Assembly: GCA_015056495.1 (NCBI GenBank)
Contig: SVGC01000016.1
Location: forward strand, 1 to 64,000
Origin: Butyrivibrio sp.
GTDB lineage: Bacteria; Bacillota; Clostridia; Lachnospirales; Lachnospiraceae
Direction of reading: 5' to 3'
Length of the DNA: 64,000 bases
The notes under the pieces are model-generated. The model was not told where the DNA came from. It made no database searches and saw nothing but the letters and a program-made list of their open reading frames with translations. Positions 8,449 through 19,497 of this stretch are shown here, in pieces (position 1 is the first letter of the stretch; every line of letters starts with the position of its first letter). The position numbers and the translations under genes were made by a program.

Positions 8449-9843
8449 TTATTTACCCATACAGAACTTTGAGAAAATCTCTTCAACAAGATCATCTCCT
8501 ACTTCTTCACCAATAATTTCACCAAGAGAAGCATATGCATTCATAAGATCAACAGTGAAAAAATCTTCAGACATATCATCATTGATTGATTGAATAACAA
8601 GAGATATGCTATCATATGTTTTTCTAAGAGCCTGCTGATGACGCATATTTGTAATATAGAGCTCCTGTTTTGGAACAATACTACCATCTAAGAAATAATT
8701 AGAAATAGCTTGTTTCATTTCTTCAATTCCTGACATATCTGTCATAGAGGTATTGATAATAGGAATTTCAGATTCGAATCTTGATAAAACATCATCCTTA
8801 CTAACAATCTGATTACCTAAATCTGATTTATTTAATAATACAATGACCTTTTTATTTTTAATAAGATCAATAATGTCATAATCATCAGAGGTCAGATTTT
8901 TAGTAGAATCTATCAGATATATTATCAATTCCGCATCATTAGCATACTTCTTAGCTTTATCAACACCAATTTTTTCGATAGTATCATCTGTATTACGTAT
9001 GCCTGCAGTATCAATGATATGTAAAATAATATCATCCATACGAACTGTTTCCTCAATTATATCTCGAGTGGTACCTGCAATATCAGTAACTATTGCTCTC
9101 TCTTCACCAGTCATGATATTTAATAAAGAAGACTTACCTGCATTCGGCTTTCCTATAATGACAGTATTTATACCATCTTTACGAATCTTACCTTCATCTG
9201 AAGAATTGATCAGATGCATACATTTATCAGACAGTTCTTTTAATTCAGTTAAAAGAGTTGGCTTATAACCATCAAGGTCATAATTTTCAGGATCGTCTAA
9301 AGCTGATTCGATATATGCCATTTCATATAAAATCTTTTTTCTAAGTTCAGAAATGACATTATATACTTCACCTCTAAGTTGCTTTTCAGAATTGTGAAGA
9401 GCAAACTTATTTTGTGCACTTATAATATCCATTACTGCTTCAGCTTTAGTAAGATCAATACGGCCATTCAAAAAAGCTCTTTTCGTAAACTCACCAGGAT
9501 CAGCAAGTCGACAACCATTAGAAATAAGTAATTCCAGAATTTCATTCATGATCATCATACCGCCATGGGTATTGATTTCAATTACATCTTCTCTTGTATA
9601 ACTATGAGGAGCTTTCATAAAAGAGATCATGACTTCATCTAATATGTTTTCCTCATTATCACAAATATATCCATATTCAATAGTATTAGGCGCATGTTCT
9701 CTTAAGTTATGAACTTTTTTTGCAGAAAGATAAAACTTATCCACAATACTAACTGCATCTTTTCCACTAATACGGATAATACCAATACCAGCATCTGACA
9801 TTGCAGTAGCAATAGCGCATATTGTATCGTCATCAAATCTCAT
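8449..9843 (-). CDS. mnmE: tRNA modification GTPase MnmE (TrmE)
   Basis: 464 aa from the ATG at 9843, which has GGGAG 10 nt upstream and gives the family N-terminus MRFDDDTICAIATA. A longer frame reaching 9867 would put this ribosome site inside the coding region. It has an N-terminal tetrahydrofolate-binding domain, a helical domain, an inserted G domain with P-loop GKPNAGKSS, switch IVTDIAGTTRD, DTAG and NKSD, and the C-terminal CMGK catalytic motif. Partner of MnmG in U34 modification. Confidence 0.96.
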   Translation of the reverse strand: MRFDDDTICAIATAMSDAGIGIIRISGKDAVSIVDKFYLSAKKVHNLREHAPNTIEYGYICDNEENILDEVMISFMKAPHSYTREDVIEINTHGGMMIMNEILELLISNGCRLADPGEFTKRAFLNGRIDLTKAEAVMDIISAQNKFALHNSEKQLRGEVYNVISELRKKILYEMAYIESALDDPENYDLDGYKPTLLTELKELSDKCMHLINSSDEGKIRKDGINTVIIGKPNAGKSSLLNIMTGEERAIVTDIAGTTRDIIEETVRMDDIILHIIDTAGIRNTDDTIEKIGVDKAKKYANDAELIIYLIDSTKNLTSDDYDIIDLIKNKKVIVLLNKSDLGNQIVSKDDVLSRFESEIPIINTSMTDMSGIEEMKQAISNYFLDGSIVPKQELYITNMRHQQALRKTYDSISLVIQSINDDMSEDFFTVDLMNAYASLGEIIGEEVGDDLVEEIFSKFCMGK

Positions 9844-9871
9844 AATGCAAAAACTCCCATATCGCACAATA

Positions 9872-9900
9872 GCCCCTCAATGCAATAAGCAATGAGGGGC
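9872..9900. other. Hairpin between jag and mnmE
   Basis: GCCCCTCA and TGAGGGGC flank a smaller stem with one mismatch. There is no following T-run on the minus strand, so it looks like an mRNA processing or stability hairpin inside the jag-mnmE transcript rather than a terminator. Confidence 0.5.
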
Positions 9901-9911
9901 GATTAAAAATC

Positions 9912-10649
9912 TTATTTCTTTAATGTAATAATAACTCGTCTGAATGGTTCTTCGCCTTCACTGTGAGTTGTTACATATCTATCGTTTTGAAGAGCTGAAT
10001 GTATAATTCTTCTCTCATAAGGATTCATAGGTTCAAGTGCTACAGACTGTCTTGACTTTCTAACCTTAAATGCAATATTCTTAGCCAGATTTTCAAGAGT
10101 AGCTTTTCTACGCTCTCTATAATTTTCTGTATCAACTTTTACATGAATATAATTATCAGATTCCTTATTAACAACCAGTGAAATAAGATATTGGAGAGAA
10201 TCCAGTGTCTGTCCTCTCTTACCAATAAGTACTCCCATCTCTGCTCCACTAAGTTCAACCTCAAGAACAGACTCCTTAGAATCAAACTTAGCATCGACAT
10301 TAACTTCCATATTCATAGCTTCAAAAACGCTAGCGAGGAATTCTTTAGCCATAGCAGGAAAATCAACATTCTCTGAATTGCTAACATTTTTTGTATCAGA
10401 TTTATTATCAGCTACTTCTTCTTTTTTATCAAAAACAACTTCTACCTTATCTTCTACTACAGCTTCAGCAGCTTTAGTATCTTTAACCTTTGCTCTAATA
10501 ATAGCAGGTTTAACATTTAATCCCAGAAAACCAGATGAACCATTCTGAATAACTTCATAATCAAGTCTATCACTTGTAACAGTTAATAACTGACATGCTT
10601 CTGTAATAGCATCTTCAACAGTTTTAGCGGATACTTCTATGTAATCCAT
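9912..10649 (-). CDS. jag: RNA-binding protein Jag (KhpB)
   Basis: 245 aa cytosolic RNA-binding protein. The order is a Jag_N domain (MDYIEVSAKTVEDAITEA), an acidic/lysine linker at about residues 75-100, a type II KH domain with GVLIGKRGQTLDSLQYL, and a C-terminal R3H domain (MNPYERRIIHSALQN). KhpB homologues influence cell elongation and sporulation. Located directly after yidC (23-nt gap), the usual firmicute order. ATG behind GGGAGG. Confidence 0.94.
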   Translation of the reverse strand: MDYIEVSAKTVEDAITEACQLLTVTSDRLDYEVIQNGSSGFLGLNVKPAIIRAKVKDTKAAEAVVEDKVEVVFDKKEEVADNKSDTKNVSNSENVDFPAMAKEFLASVFEAMNMEVNVDAKFDSKESVLEVELSGAEMGVLIGKRGQTLDSLQYLISLVVNKESDNYIHVKVDTENYRERRKATLENLAKNIAFKVRKSRQSVALEPMNPYERRIIHSALQNDRYVTTHSEGEEPFRRVIITLKK

Positions 10650-10672
10650 AATTAAATTAACCCTCCCAAAGA

Positions 10673-12004
10673 TTATTTATTATTTTTTTCATCATACTCT
10701 CTTACCATGTTGGCCATAGATAAGAGACTGTTTTTCCTAATATTACCACTATTATAAGTATCAGTAGCCTTCTTAATACCAGCTTCTTTTTCAGAATCAC
10801 TAAGATTAGATTTAATCTTGGTAACAGAATTATTAGAAGCCATATTACGAGTACTTAAATTAGCGTAGTTATTGATATTAGGTGTTCTATCTTTTCTCTT
10901 CTCAAGTTTCTTTTTATATTTTTCCTGATTCTTAGCTATTTCAGCATCAATATCCATCTTATCAATATGATGATTGATAAGTATCTGCTGGATACTTCTG
11001 ATGACAGAACCTGCAATCCAGTAAAGACCCATACCTGCTGGAAGTGTAAAACAGAAAAATGCAGACATAATAGGCATCATGTAATTCATAGTCTTCATAG
11101 ACTGCATCATCTGATTAGAAGCATCATTAGGATCTCCTGAAGTACTAGCTGCCTGAGGCATAAGCTTAACATTGATAAACTGTGTGAAAGCAGCAAGTAC
11201 AGGAACAGCTATAGCTGCAATAAATAACAAAAATGATTTAGAAGTAAAAGCATTAGTTAACAAATACTGTGGTGAGTTACCAATATTAAGTCCCAAGAAA
11301 TTATTATATCTATCTATAAGACCAACAGTATCACCGTTACTCAAAATAAGATGTCCATTATAAGTTAAAGAAGATAAATTATAATGTTCTGCAATAGATG
11401 CAAGGTCAGCACTTGATATCTTATTAAGAACATCAACTACACCATTAACCAGATTGTCATCTGTCAAATTCTTGCTATACATCTTTACAGCACTAGATAC
11501 AGAGCTTAATTCAGAGTTTAAAAGGAACTCTGCATTATCAGTACCAATAATGTTATTAGCAAGGACTCTAAAGGTATCACCAACCTGTGTAACATAAGCA
11601 GGCATAGAATAAATAACTCGATAAAGAGCAAACAGGATAGGCATCTGGATCAATAACTGAACACAGCTACCAGTCTGAGAAACACCATACTTTCCATATA
11701 ACTCTTTAATCTCTTCCTGCTGAGCAAGCATTGAATCATTATCTTTTTTGCCCTTATATTTAGCCTGAATAGCCTGAAGCTCAGGACTCATCTTAGCCTG
11801 AAGTTTAGAAAACTTCTGCTGTTTGATTGTAAGAGGCATTAAGCAAAGATAAATTAAAAATGTAAATAAAATAATTGATAAACCAATATTAGGAATTCCA
11901 ATAGAATTAAGAATAGAAAATATTCCATTCATAAGAATACCCAATAATTTAGCAATAGGACCAATAAAAGTTCCCTGATACTGCGTAAGTAATACTCCCG
12001 TCAC
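10673..12004 (-). CDS. yidC: Membrane protein insertase YidC/OxaA
   Basis: 443 aa insertase for Sec-dependent and Sec-independent membrane proteins. A GTG start at 12004 is supported by TGGAGG 8 nt upstream. Hydrophobic segments near residues 15-60, 120-145, about 255-280 and 310-345 fit the five-helix core, and the cytosolic coiled loop KQQKFSKLQAKMSPELQ is visible. An extracellular insert of about 100 residues (150-250) is larger than in Bacillus YidC. The basic C-terminal tail is long and serves ribosome contact in relatives. No lipobox is seen at the N-terminus, unlike SpoIIIJ. Confidence 0.95.
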   Translation of the reverse strand: MTGVLLTQYQGTFIGPIAKLLGILMNGIFSILNSIGIPNIGLSIILFTFLIYLCLMPLTIKQQKFSKLQAKMSPELQAIQAKYKGKKDNDSMLAQQEEIKELYGKYGVSQTGSCVQLLIQMPILFALYRVIYSMPAYVTQVGDTFRVLANNIIGTDNAEFLLNSELSSVSSAVKMYSKNLTDDNLVNGVVDVLNKISSADLASIAEHYNLSSLTYNGHLILSNGDTVGLIDRYNNFLGLNIGNSPQYLLTNAFTSKSFLLFIAAIAVPVLAAFTQFINVKLMPQAASTSGDPNDASNQMMQSMKTMNYMMPIMSAFFCFTLPAGMGLYWIAGSVIRSIQQILINHHIDKMDIDAEIAKNQEKYKKKLEKRKDRTPNINNYANLSTRNMASNNSVTKIKSNLSDSEKEAGIKKATDTYNSGNIRKNSLLSMANMVREYDEKNNK

Positions 12005-12028
12005 AGCAAATCCTCCACAAAAATATAG

Positions 12029-12238
12029 TTATGGTACAGGATCATACCCCCCGCTAGAAAAAGGATTACATCTAAGAATCCTCCAAATAGCAAGCAATCC
12101 ACCTTTAACTGCACCATATTTTTCTATTGCTTCTAATCCATATTCAGAACAAGTCGGAATATATGGACATTTTGTTCTCTTTAAAGGAGACAAATATTTT
12201 CTGTAGAATTTGATCATAAAAATTAAAAGTTGCTTCAT
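12029..12238 (-). CDS. yidD: Membrane protein insertion efficiency factor YidD
   Basis: 69 aa amphipathic small protein with the family motifs [24 protein letters not shown] and [14 protein letters not shown]. It assists YidC-dependent insertion. Conserved position between rnpA and yidC. ATG is preceded by AAGGAT. Confidence 0.94.
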   Translation of the reverse strand: MKQLLIFMIKFYRKYLSPLKRTKCPYIPTCSEYGLEAIEKYGAVKGGLLAIWRILRCNPFSSGGYDPVP

Positions 12239-12273
12239 ATTAATAATCCTTCTACATATAAAAACTGATATCC

Positions 12274-12633
12274 TTATCTAATATCAGCCTGCTCACCATT
12301 TTTTATTATGTGAGCACGACCTGCCAGGAATAATAGAGACTTTTCAATATCATGATAAGTACATTCTCTCGCACAGGCTCTGGCAACGACTACTATATCT
12401 AAACCACTATTAAATATATTTTCGTGTAGTCGGTAACTTTCTCGAACAAGTCTTGCAAATCTGTGCCTTACAACACTGTTCCCAACTTTTTTACTACATG
12501 AAACACCCAGTCTGTTTTTGATCGTTCCATTTTTCCACACATAAACTACTAAATTACGATCAGCGTAACTTTTACCGTTACAATAAACATTTCTGAACTG
12601 TTCATTTTTCTTAAGCGATTCGGAAAAAAGCAT
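12274..12633 (-). CDS. rnpA: Ribonuclease P protein component
   Basis: 119 aa basic protein subunit of RNase P, which trims tRNA 5' leaders. It shows [20 protein letters not shown] and the RNA-binding motif [18 protein letters not shown] followed by [10 protein letters not shown], the equivalent of the RNR motif. Normal length. Lies behind rpmH with an intervening terminator hairpin. Confidence 0.95.
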   Translation of the reverse strand: MLFSESLKKNEQFRNVYCNGKSYADRNLVVYVWKNGTIKNRLGVSCSKKVGNSVVRHRFARLVRESYRLHENIFNSGLDIVVVARACARECTYHDIEKSLLFLAGRAHIIKNGEQADIR

Positions 12634-12669
12634 ATCAAATATTCCTTTCGCATATGTTTACTTATAAAG

Positions 12670-12706
12670 AAAAAACGGATATGCCGGACTTACATCCACA
12701 TATCCG
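12670..12706 (-). terminator. Terminator/attenuator between rpmH and rnpA
   Basis: Minus strand: CGGATATG pairs with CATATCCG around a 15-nt loop, followed directly by GTTTTTTC. A partial terminator here would give the abundant rpmH transcript while letting some polymerase through to rnpA, as known in other bacteria. Confidence 0.75.
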
Positions 12707-12742
12707 CATAAAAGAGCCATTAACAAGTTTTAAAAACTTAAG

Positions 12743-12877
12743 TTAAGCTGAAATTCTCTTTCTACCTTTTAATCTTCTAGCTGCAAGTACTTTTCTACCG
12801 CCCTTAGTTGCCATTCTTGCTCTGAAACCGTGTACTCTTGCTCTCTGAAGCTTATGTGGCTGAAATGTCATCTTCAT
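12743..12877 (-). CDS. rpmH: 50S ribosomal protein L34
   Basis: 44 aa: [20 protein letters not shown], then [21 protein letters not shown], a complete L34. The start at 12877 has AAGGAGG 10 nt upstream; initiation at the second methionine (12871) would also give a normal L34. First gene of the minus-strand rpmH-rnpA-yidD-yidC-jag-mnmE-mnmG-rsmG set leading away from the origin. Confidence 0.95.
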   Translation of the reverse strand: MKMTFQPHKLQRARVHGFRARMATKGGRKVLAARRLKGRKRISA

Positions 12878-12900
12878 ATTCAAAACACCTCCTTCGTTCC

Positions 12901-13389
12901 TAATATAAATAAGGTTGATAATGATAACACCGGAATGTTATCATTGCTATTTTCATGATCTAACATCCTGTGTGGAAAAAATCGTTATAATTATAATAAA
13001 TAAGAGACAACGCGTCAAGCCTTAAAATTTCTTGAAAAAATTAAAAAAATGTTATGCACAATTATTAATCAATATATTGTGTTTCAAAAAGTTATCCACG
13101 ACAAAATGTAGATTTTGTGGAAAACTTGTTCATAACTCAAATCTATCCACAAATTGTGGATTAATAGTGGATAATGAAGTAGATAAAAGGTAGATAAAAA
13201 ATCGAAATGTGTATTTTATAAGGTTTATCGACTGTAGTTTTAGTTAATTGAGAAACTCTCATAATCCACTTTAACGGATTAATGAAAAAAATTTAAAAAA
13301 TAGTTATCCACAAATGCAGTAAATTTGCAGATTGACACCAATTAATATAAAATAACAATTGTCAAAATTTAATTGTTGGGAGTTTAGTA
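12901..13389. other. oriC: Replication origin, left part (rpmH-dnaA intergenic)
   Basis: 489 bp without a gene. DnaA boxes: perfect TTATCCACA at 13304-13312; one-mismatch boxes at 13092-13100 (TTATCCACG), 13143-13151 (CTATCCACA), 13155-13163 (TGTGGATTA, reverse) and 13166-13174 (AGTGGATAA, reverse). The 13143/13155 pair forms an inverted couple. The stretch 13330-13375 is very A/T rich and a possible unwinding region, and TTGACA at 13332 may belong to the dnaA promoter, though no convincing -10 at normal spacing was found. Divergent rpmH and dnaA flank it, the standard firmicute origin. Confidence 0.88.
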
Positions 13390-14781
13390 ATGCAAGCATC
13401 TGATGAAATTACTTCTTTATTAAAAACAGCATGGAATGAAATAAAAAGTACCATTCGTGAAGAATCAGGTATCACAGATATTTCTTATAGAACCTGGATC
13501 GATCCCTTGGAATTACACCAATTCAAAGATAATAACGTATATATAGTAATACCTTCAGATAATAGTATTGCTTTAAGTTATATAGTTAGCCACTATATGA
13601 ACTTCTTCAAAGTTACTATTTCTGAATTATTAGGCTACGCTGTGGATATCACCTTTATATTGAAAAAAGACGTAGCTAATGAGGAAGAAGTATTAACTGA
13701 AAAAAATGGAGAATCTTCTTATATTAATAATGATTTTTATGAAAATTCAAATTTAAATCCAAAATATAGATTTGATACATTCATTGTTGGAAGTAATAAT
13801 AAGTTTGCTCACTCAGCTTCATTGGCTGTTGCTGAATCACCGGGAGAATCATACAATCCTCTCTTCCTCTATGGAGGCCCAGGACTTGGTAAGACTCACC
13901 TTATGCATTCAATTGGCCATTTCATAATGGAGCATAATCATAGAGCAAAGATCCTTTATGTAACATCAGAACAGTTTACCAACGAAGTAATCGAATCCAT
14001 CAGAAGTGGTAAAACAGAAGCAATGTCCAAGCTACGTGAAAAATATCGTACAGTAGACGTTCTTATGGTAGATGATGTTCAGTTTATTACAGGAAAAACA
14101 AGTACACAGGAAGAGTTTTTCCACACATTCAACGAACTGCATCAGGCTGGAAAACAGATCATCTTGTCATCTGATAGACCACCAAAGGAAATGGAAACTC
14201 TTGAAGAGCGTTTCAGATCAAGATTTGAGATGGGCCTTATAGCTGATATACAGGCACCTGATTATGAAACAAGAATGGCTATCTTGAAAAAGAATGCTGA
14301 AAACTATGGTAAATCAATAGATAACGAAGTATTTGAATATATTGCAACAAATATCAAATCAAATATCCGAGAACTGGAAGGTGCTTTTAATAAGATAATA
14401 GCCTTTTCACGATTAAATAATGTAGATATTACTTTAGATAATGCAAAAGAAGCATTAAAGGATATCATTTATCCTGAAAAAGAAACAATAATTACTCCAC
14501 AGCTTGTTATGACTACTGTGTGTGAACACTACTCTGTTAAACAGGAGGATATCGCATCCAAAAAGCGTAATTCAGATATTGTACTTCCAAGACAGATAGT
14601 CATGTACCTTAGCCGGGAATTAACAGATTCTTCATTAGAAGAAATCGGAAAGATACTTGGTAAAAAAGATCATACAACAGTAATGAATGGTATAAGCAAG
14701 ATAAAGAAAAAGCTGCAGGTAGATGAAGAGTTATCCAAGAACATCGACATAATAATGAAGAAACTTGGATCAAACGGTTAA
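13390..14781 (+). CDS. dnaA: Chromosomal replication initiator DnaA
   Basis: 463 aa AAA+ initiator. Domain I is residues 1-90, followed by a short acidic/asparagine linker (domain II, 95-125). Domain III has Walker A GGPGLGKT at 162-169 and Walker B VLMVDDVQF near 224. Domain IV carries the DNA-binding signature LPRQIVMYLSREL and KKDHTTVMNG. It binds the boxes in its own upstream and downstream gaps. ATG behind GGGAG. The boxes in its promoter region suggest autoregulation. Confidence 0.98.
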   Translation: MQASDEITSLLKTAWNEIKSTIREESGITDISYRTWIDPLELHQFKDNNVYIVIPSDNSIALSYIVSHYMNFFKVTISELLGYAVDITFILKKDVANEEEVLTEKNGESSYINNDFYENSNLNPKYRFDTFIVGSNNKFAHSASLAVAESPGESYNPLFLYGGPGLGKTHLMHSIGHFIMEHNHRAKILYVTSEQFTNEVIESIRSGKTEAMSKLREKYRTVDVLMVDDVQFITGKTSTQEEFFHTFNELHQAGKQIILSSDRPPKEMETLEERFRSRFEMGLIADIQAPDYETRMAILKKNAENYGKSIDNEVFEYIATNIKSNIRELEGAFNKIIAFSRLNNVDITLDNAKEALKDIIYPEKETIITPQLVMTTVCEHYSVKQEDIASKKRNSDIVLPRQIVMYLSRELTDSSLEEIGKILGKKDHTTVMNGISKIKKKLQVDEELSKNIDIIMKKLGSNG

Positions 14782-15070
14782 TGTGGATTAATATGTGTAC
14801 ATTTAGATACGATAATTCACATTAATCAAAAAAACTCAGTGGAATGATTGTTGAAATATAAAAATGAGAAAAATCATCAAAAATTGGATATGTTGAAAAA
14901 CGTCAGTTTATAAACATTAAATTTTTATATATCAACAGTTAAAAATTTGTAAAAAATCCTTATAAATTGTATAATGAAAAGGGTTTTACACATATCTACA
15001 CCTATTATTATTTAGTCTTTTATAATTAATTTATTTATATATACACACGCACAGGAGGAAATAATAACAA
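14782..15070. other. oriC: Replication origin, right part (dnaA-dnaN intergenic)
   Basis: 289 bp, strongly A/T rich. A reverse DnaA-like box TGTGGATTA lies immediately after the dnaA stop (14782-14790). Several long A/T runs follow, including 14920-14960, and then the dnaN promoter. In Bacillus the matching gap holds the unwinding element, so this is probably the second half of a bipartite origin. Confidence 0.6.
14947..14975 (+). promoter_or_regulatory. Candidate dnaN promoter
   Basis: TTGTAA at 14947-14952 and TATAAT at 14970-14975 with a 17-bp spacer, about 95 bp before the dnaN start. Confidence 0.6.
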
Positions 15071-16180
15071 ATGAAGTTTGTATGTTCTAAGTCAAATCTT
15101 GTGACTGGATTACAGATAGTATCAAAAGCAGTACCAAATAAAACAACAATGTCTATTCTTGAATGCATATTAGTAGATGCTACAGAAGGTGTTATAAAGT
15201 TCATTGCTAATGATATGGAATTAGGTATCCAGACTGTAGTAGATGGTGACATAGTAGATAGAGGTTTTGTAGCAATTGATGCTAAGATCTTTTTTGATAT
15301 TGTGCGTAAGTTACCTGATAGTGAAGTAACAATAGAGTCTGATGAAAACAGTAAAGTAACTATCACATGTGGTAAAGCTAAGTTCAATCTTCTTGGTAGA
15401 AATGGAGAAGACTTTACTTATCTTCCACCAATTGAAAAAATTGATGGAGTTGCAGTGTCACAGTTCACTTTAAGAAGTGTTATTCAGCAGACAATCTTTT
15501 CTATAGCAGAAAATGATTCCAATAAGATGATGAGCGGTGAGTTATTTGAGATATCTGAAGATAACTTAAAACTCTGCTCTCTCGATGGACACAGAATATC
15601 TATTCGTAAAGTTAAGCTTGCAGCTTCTTATCCATACAAAAAAGTTGTAGTTCCTGGAAAGACACTTGGAGATATCAGCAAGATCTTATCTGACAGTACT
15701 ACAAGTATGGTCAATATATACTTTACCGATAAGCACATTTTATTTGAGTTTGAAAAGACAATAGTTGTTTCAAGACTTATTGAAGGTGAATATTTCAATA
15801 TTGATCAGATGCTTTCAAGTGACTATGAGACAAAGATGTCAATCAACCGTAAGGAATTCCTTGAATGTATCGACCGTGCTACTCTTCTTGTAAAAGAAGG
15901 TGATAAGAAGCCAGTCATTATATCAATTGTTGAAGGTAAAATGGAATTAAAGATCAATTCTACAATTGGTAGTATGGATGAGGAAATCAGTATTGAGAAA
16001 CAAGGTAAGGATCTGATGATAGGATTTAATCCTAAGTTCCTTATTGATGCACTTAGAGTAATTGAAGATGAGACAATTGATGTATATTTAGTTAATCCAA
16101 AGGCTCCATGCTTTATCAGAGATAAGGATGCTAACTACACATATCTTGTATTACCAGTTAACTTTACAACAGTTGATTGA
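15071..16180 (+). CDS. dnaN: DNA polymerase III beta subunit (sliding clamp)
   Basis: 369 aa three-domain clamp that tethers polymerase III and other partners to DNA. It begins MKFVCSKSNLVTGLQIVSKA and ends YLVLPVNFTTVD, close to the usual C-terminal LPVR/M-type ending. ATG behind AGGAGG at 15053. Followed by the S4 gene with no gap, the standard dnaA-dnaN-yaaA-recF-gyrB-gyrA order. Confidence 0.97.
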   Translation: MKFVCSKSNLVTGLQIVSKAVPNKTTMSILECILVDATEGVIKFIANDMELGIQTVVDGDIVDRGFVAIDAKIFFDIVRKLPDSEVTIESDENSKVTITCGKAKFNLLGRNGEDFTYLPPIEKIDGVAVSQFTLRSVIQQTIFSIAENDSNKMMSGELFEISEDNLKLCSLDGHRISIRKVKLAASYPYKKVVVPGKTLGDISKILSDSTTSMVNIYFTDKHILFEFEKTIVVSRLIEGEYFNIDQMLSSDYETKMSINRKEFLECIDRATLLVKEGDKKPVIISIVEGKMELKINSTIGSMDEEISIEKQGKDLMIGFNPKFLIDALRVIEDETIDVYLVNPKAPCFIRDKDANYTYLVLPVNFTTVD

Positions 16181-16206
16181 TAAAAATTTTGGGTAAAAAG
16201 GCAAAA

Positions 16207-16422
16207 ATGGATACAGTTAAGTTAAGAGAAACAGATGACTACATAAAACTTGGACAGGCATTAAAAAAGGCTGGATTTGAAGATTCAGGTGTTGATGCCA
16301 AGTATGATATTCAGGAAGGTAATGTCAAGGTTAACGGAGAAGTTGAAACAAGACGCGGCAAAAAGCTGGTTGACGGCGATATTATCGAGTATCAGGGCAA
16401 GCAGGTTAAAATTGTAAAATGA
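16207..16422 (+). CDS. yaaA: S4-domain RNA-binding protein (YaaA/RlbA type)
   Basis: 71 aa small S4 domain: MDTVKLRETDDYIKLGQALK, then KVNGEVETRRGKKLVDGDII. The ATG at 16207 gives the family N-terminus. A TTG at 16177 overlapping the dnaN stop would add ten residues; neither start has a strong ribosome site. Its stop overlaps the recF start (ATGA). The molecular role is not well settled; linked to ribosome assembly in Bacillus. Confidence 0.85.
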   Translation: MDTVKLRETDDYIKLGQALKKAGFEDSGVDAKYDIQEGNVKVNGEVETRRGKKLVDGDIIEYQGKQVKIVK

Positions 16423-17522
16423 TAATTAAATCACTGGAACTTGCTGATTTTAGGAACTATGAAAAACTAAATATAGAGTTTAGTAGTGGAACAAATATAT
16501 TGTATGGCGATAATGCACAGGGAAAAACAAATATCCTTGAGGCGATATATTTATCAGCCACTACTAAATCACATAAAAGTAGCAAGGATAAAGAAATAGT
16601 TAGGTTTGGAAAAGATGAGGGACATATCAGGACCATACTTGAAAAAGATGGAGCTCATTATAGAGTAGATATGCATCTTAGAAAAAACAAGTCTAAAGGA
16701 ATTGCTATAGATGGGCAAAAAATAAAAAGAGCCTCCGATCTGGTTGGAAGGCTCAATGTAGTATTTTTTTCTCCGGAAGATCTGAGCATAATAAAAGATG
16801 GTCCATCCGAAAGGCGTAGATTCATGGATATGGAGCTATGCCAATTGGATCAGATATATTTAAATAATCTCGCTAAATATAATAAATTGCTGGTTGAAAG
16901 AAATAAGGTCTTAAAGAACTTATACGATCATCCTGAAAATTCAGTATTGCTTGATGTTCAAGATAAGCAGCTTATAGAGTATGGTAGCGTGATCATAAGA
17001 ACTAGAGAAAAGTTTATTAAAGAGTTAAATGAAATAATTGGTCCTATACATGAAAAGCTTACAGGAGGCAGAGAAAAACTGTCTATTTTTTATGAGCCAA
17101 ATATTGATCTTGATAACTTTGAAAAAAAGCAAAGACAATCGAGAGAGAAAGATAAGATTTTAAAACAGACAACTGTTGGACCACATAAAGATGATTTTTC
17201 ATTTATAGTAAAAAGTGAAAATTCAACAGAGGCTATTGATATACGTAAATTCGGTTCTCAAGGTCAACAGAGAACAGCCTCTTTATCACTTAAGCTGTCT
17301 GAAATAGAAATCGTAAAAAAGTCAAAAAAAGAAAATCCCGTTTTATTACTAGATGATGTGTTATCTGAATTAGACAGTAACAGACAAAATTATTTATTGA
17401 ACACAATTGGTGATATACAGACGATAATCACTTGTACGGGATTAGATGAATTTGTTAACAATAGATTTGCTATAGATAAACTGTTTAAGGTAGTTAATGG
17501 AACAGTAACTAGTGAAAATTAA
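16419..17522 (+). CDS. recF: DNA replication and repair protein RecF
   Basis: 367 aa SMC-like ATPase that helps load RecA at single-strand gaps. Walker A GDNAQGKTN lies near residue 30, the ABC signature region is FGSQGQQRTASLSLKLSE, and Walker B VLLLDDVLSELD. Length normal. ATGA overlap with the S4 gene implies translational coupling. Confidence 0.96.
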   Translation: MIIKSLELADFRNYEKLNIEFSSGTNILYGDNAQGKTNILEAIYLSATTKSHKSSKDKEIVRFGKDEGHIRTILEKDGAHYRVDMHLRKNKSKGIAIDGQKIKRASDLVGRLNVVFFSPEDLSIIKDGPSERRRFMDMELCQLDQIYLNNLAKYNKLLVERNKVLKNLYDHPENSVLLDVQDKQLIEYGSVIIRTREKFIKELNEIIGPIHEKLTGGREKLSIFYEPNIDLDNFEKKQRQSREKDKILKQTTVGPHKDDFSFIVKSENSTEAIDIRKFGSQGQQRTASLSLKLSEIEIVKKSKKENPVLLLDDVLSELDSNRQNYLLNTIGDIQTIITCTGLDEFVNNRFAIDKLFKVVNGTVTSEN

Positions 17523-19478
<1,956 letters not shown>

Positions 19479-19497
19479 TAAATGAGAGTGGAGTAAA

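Noticed and set aside
9844-9867. Upstream start for mnmE at 9867
   Set aside because: The GGGAG ribosome site would lie inside the coding sequence, and the added residues do not match the family N-terminus.
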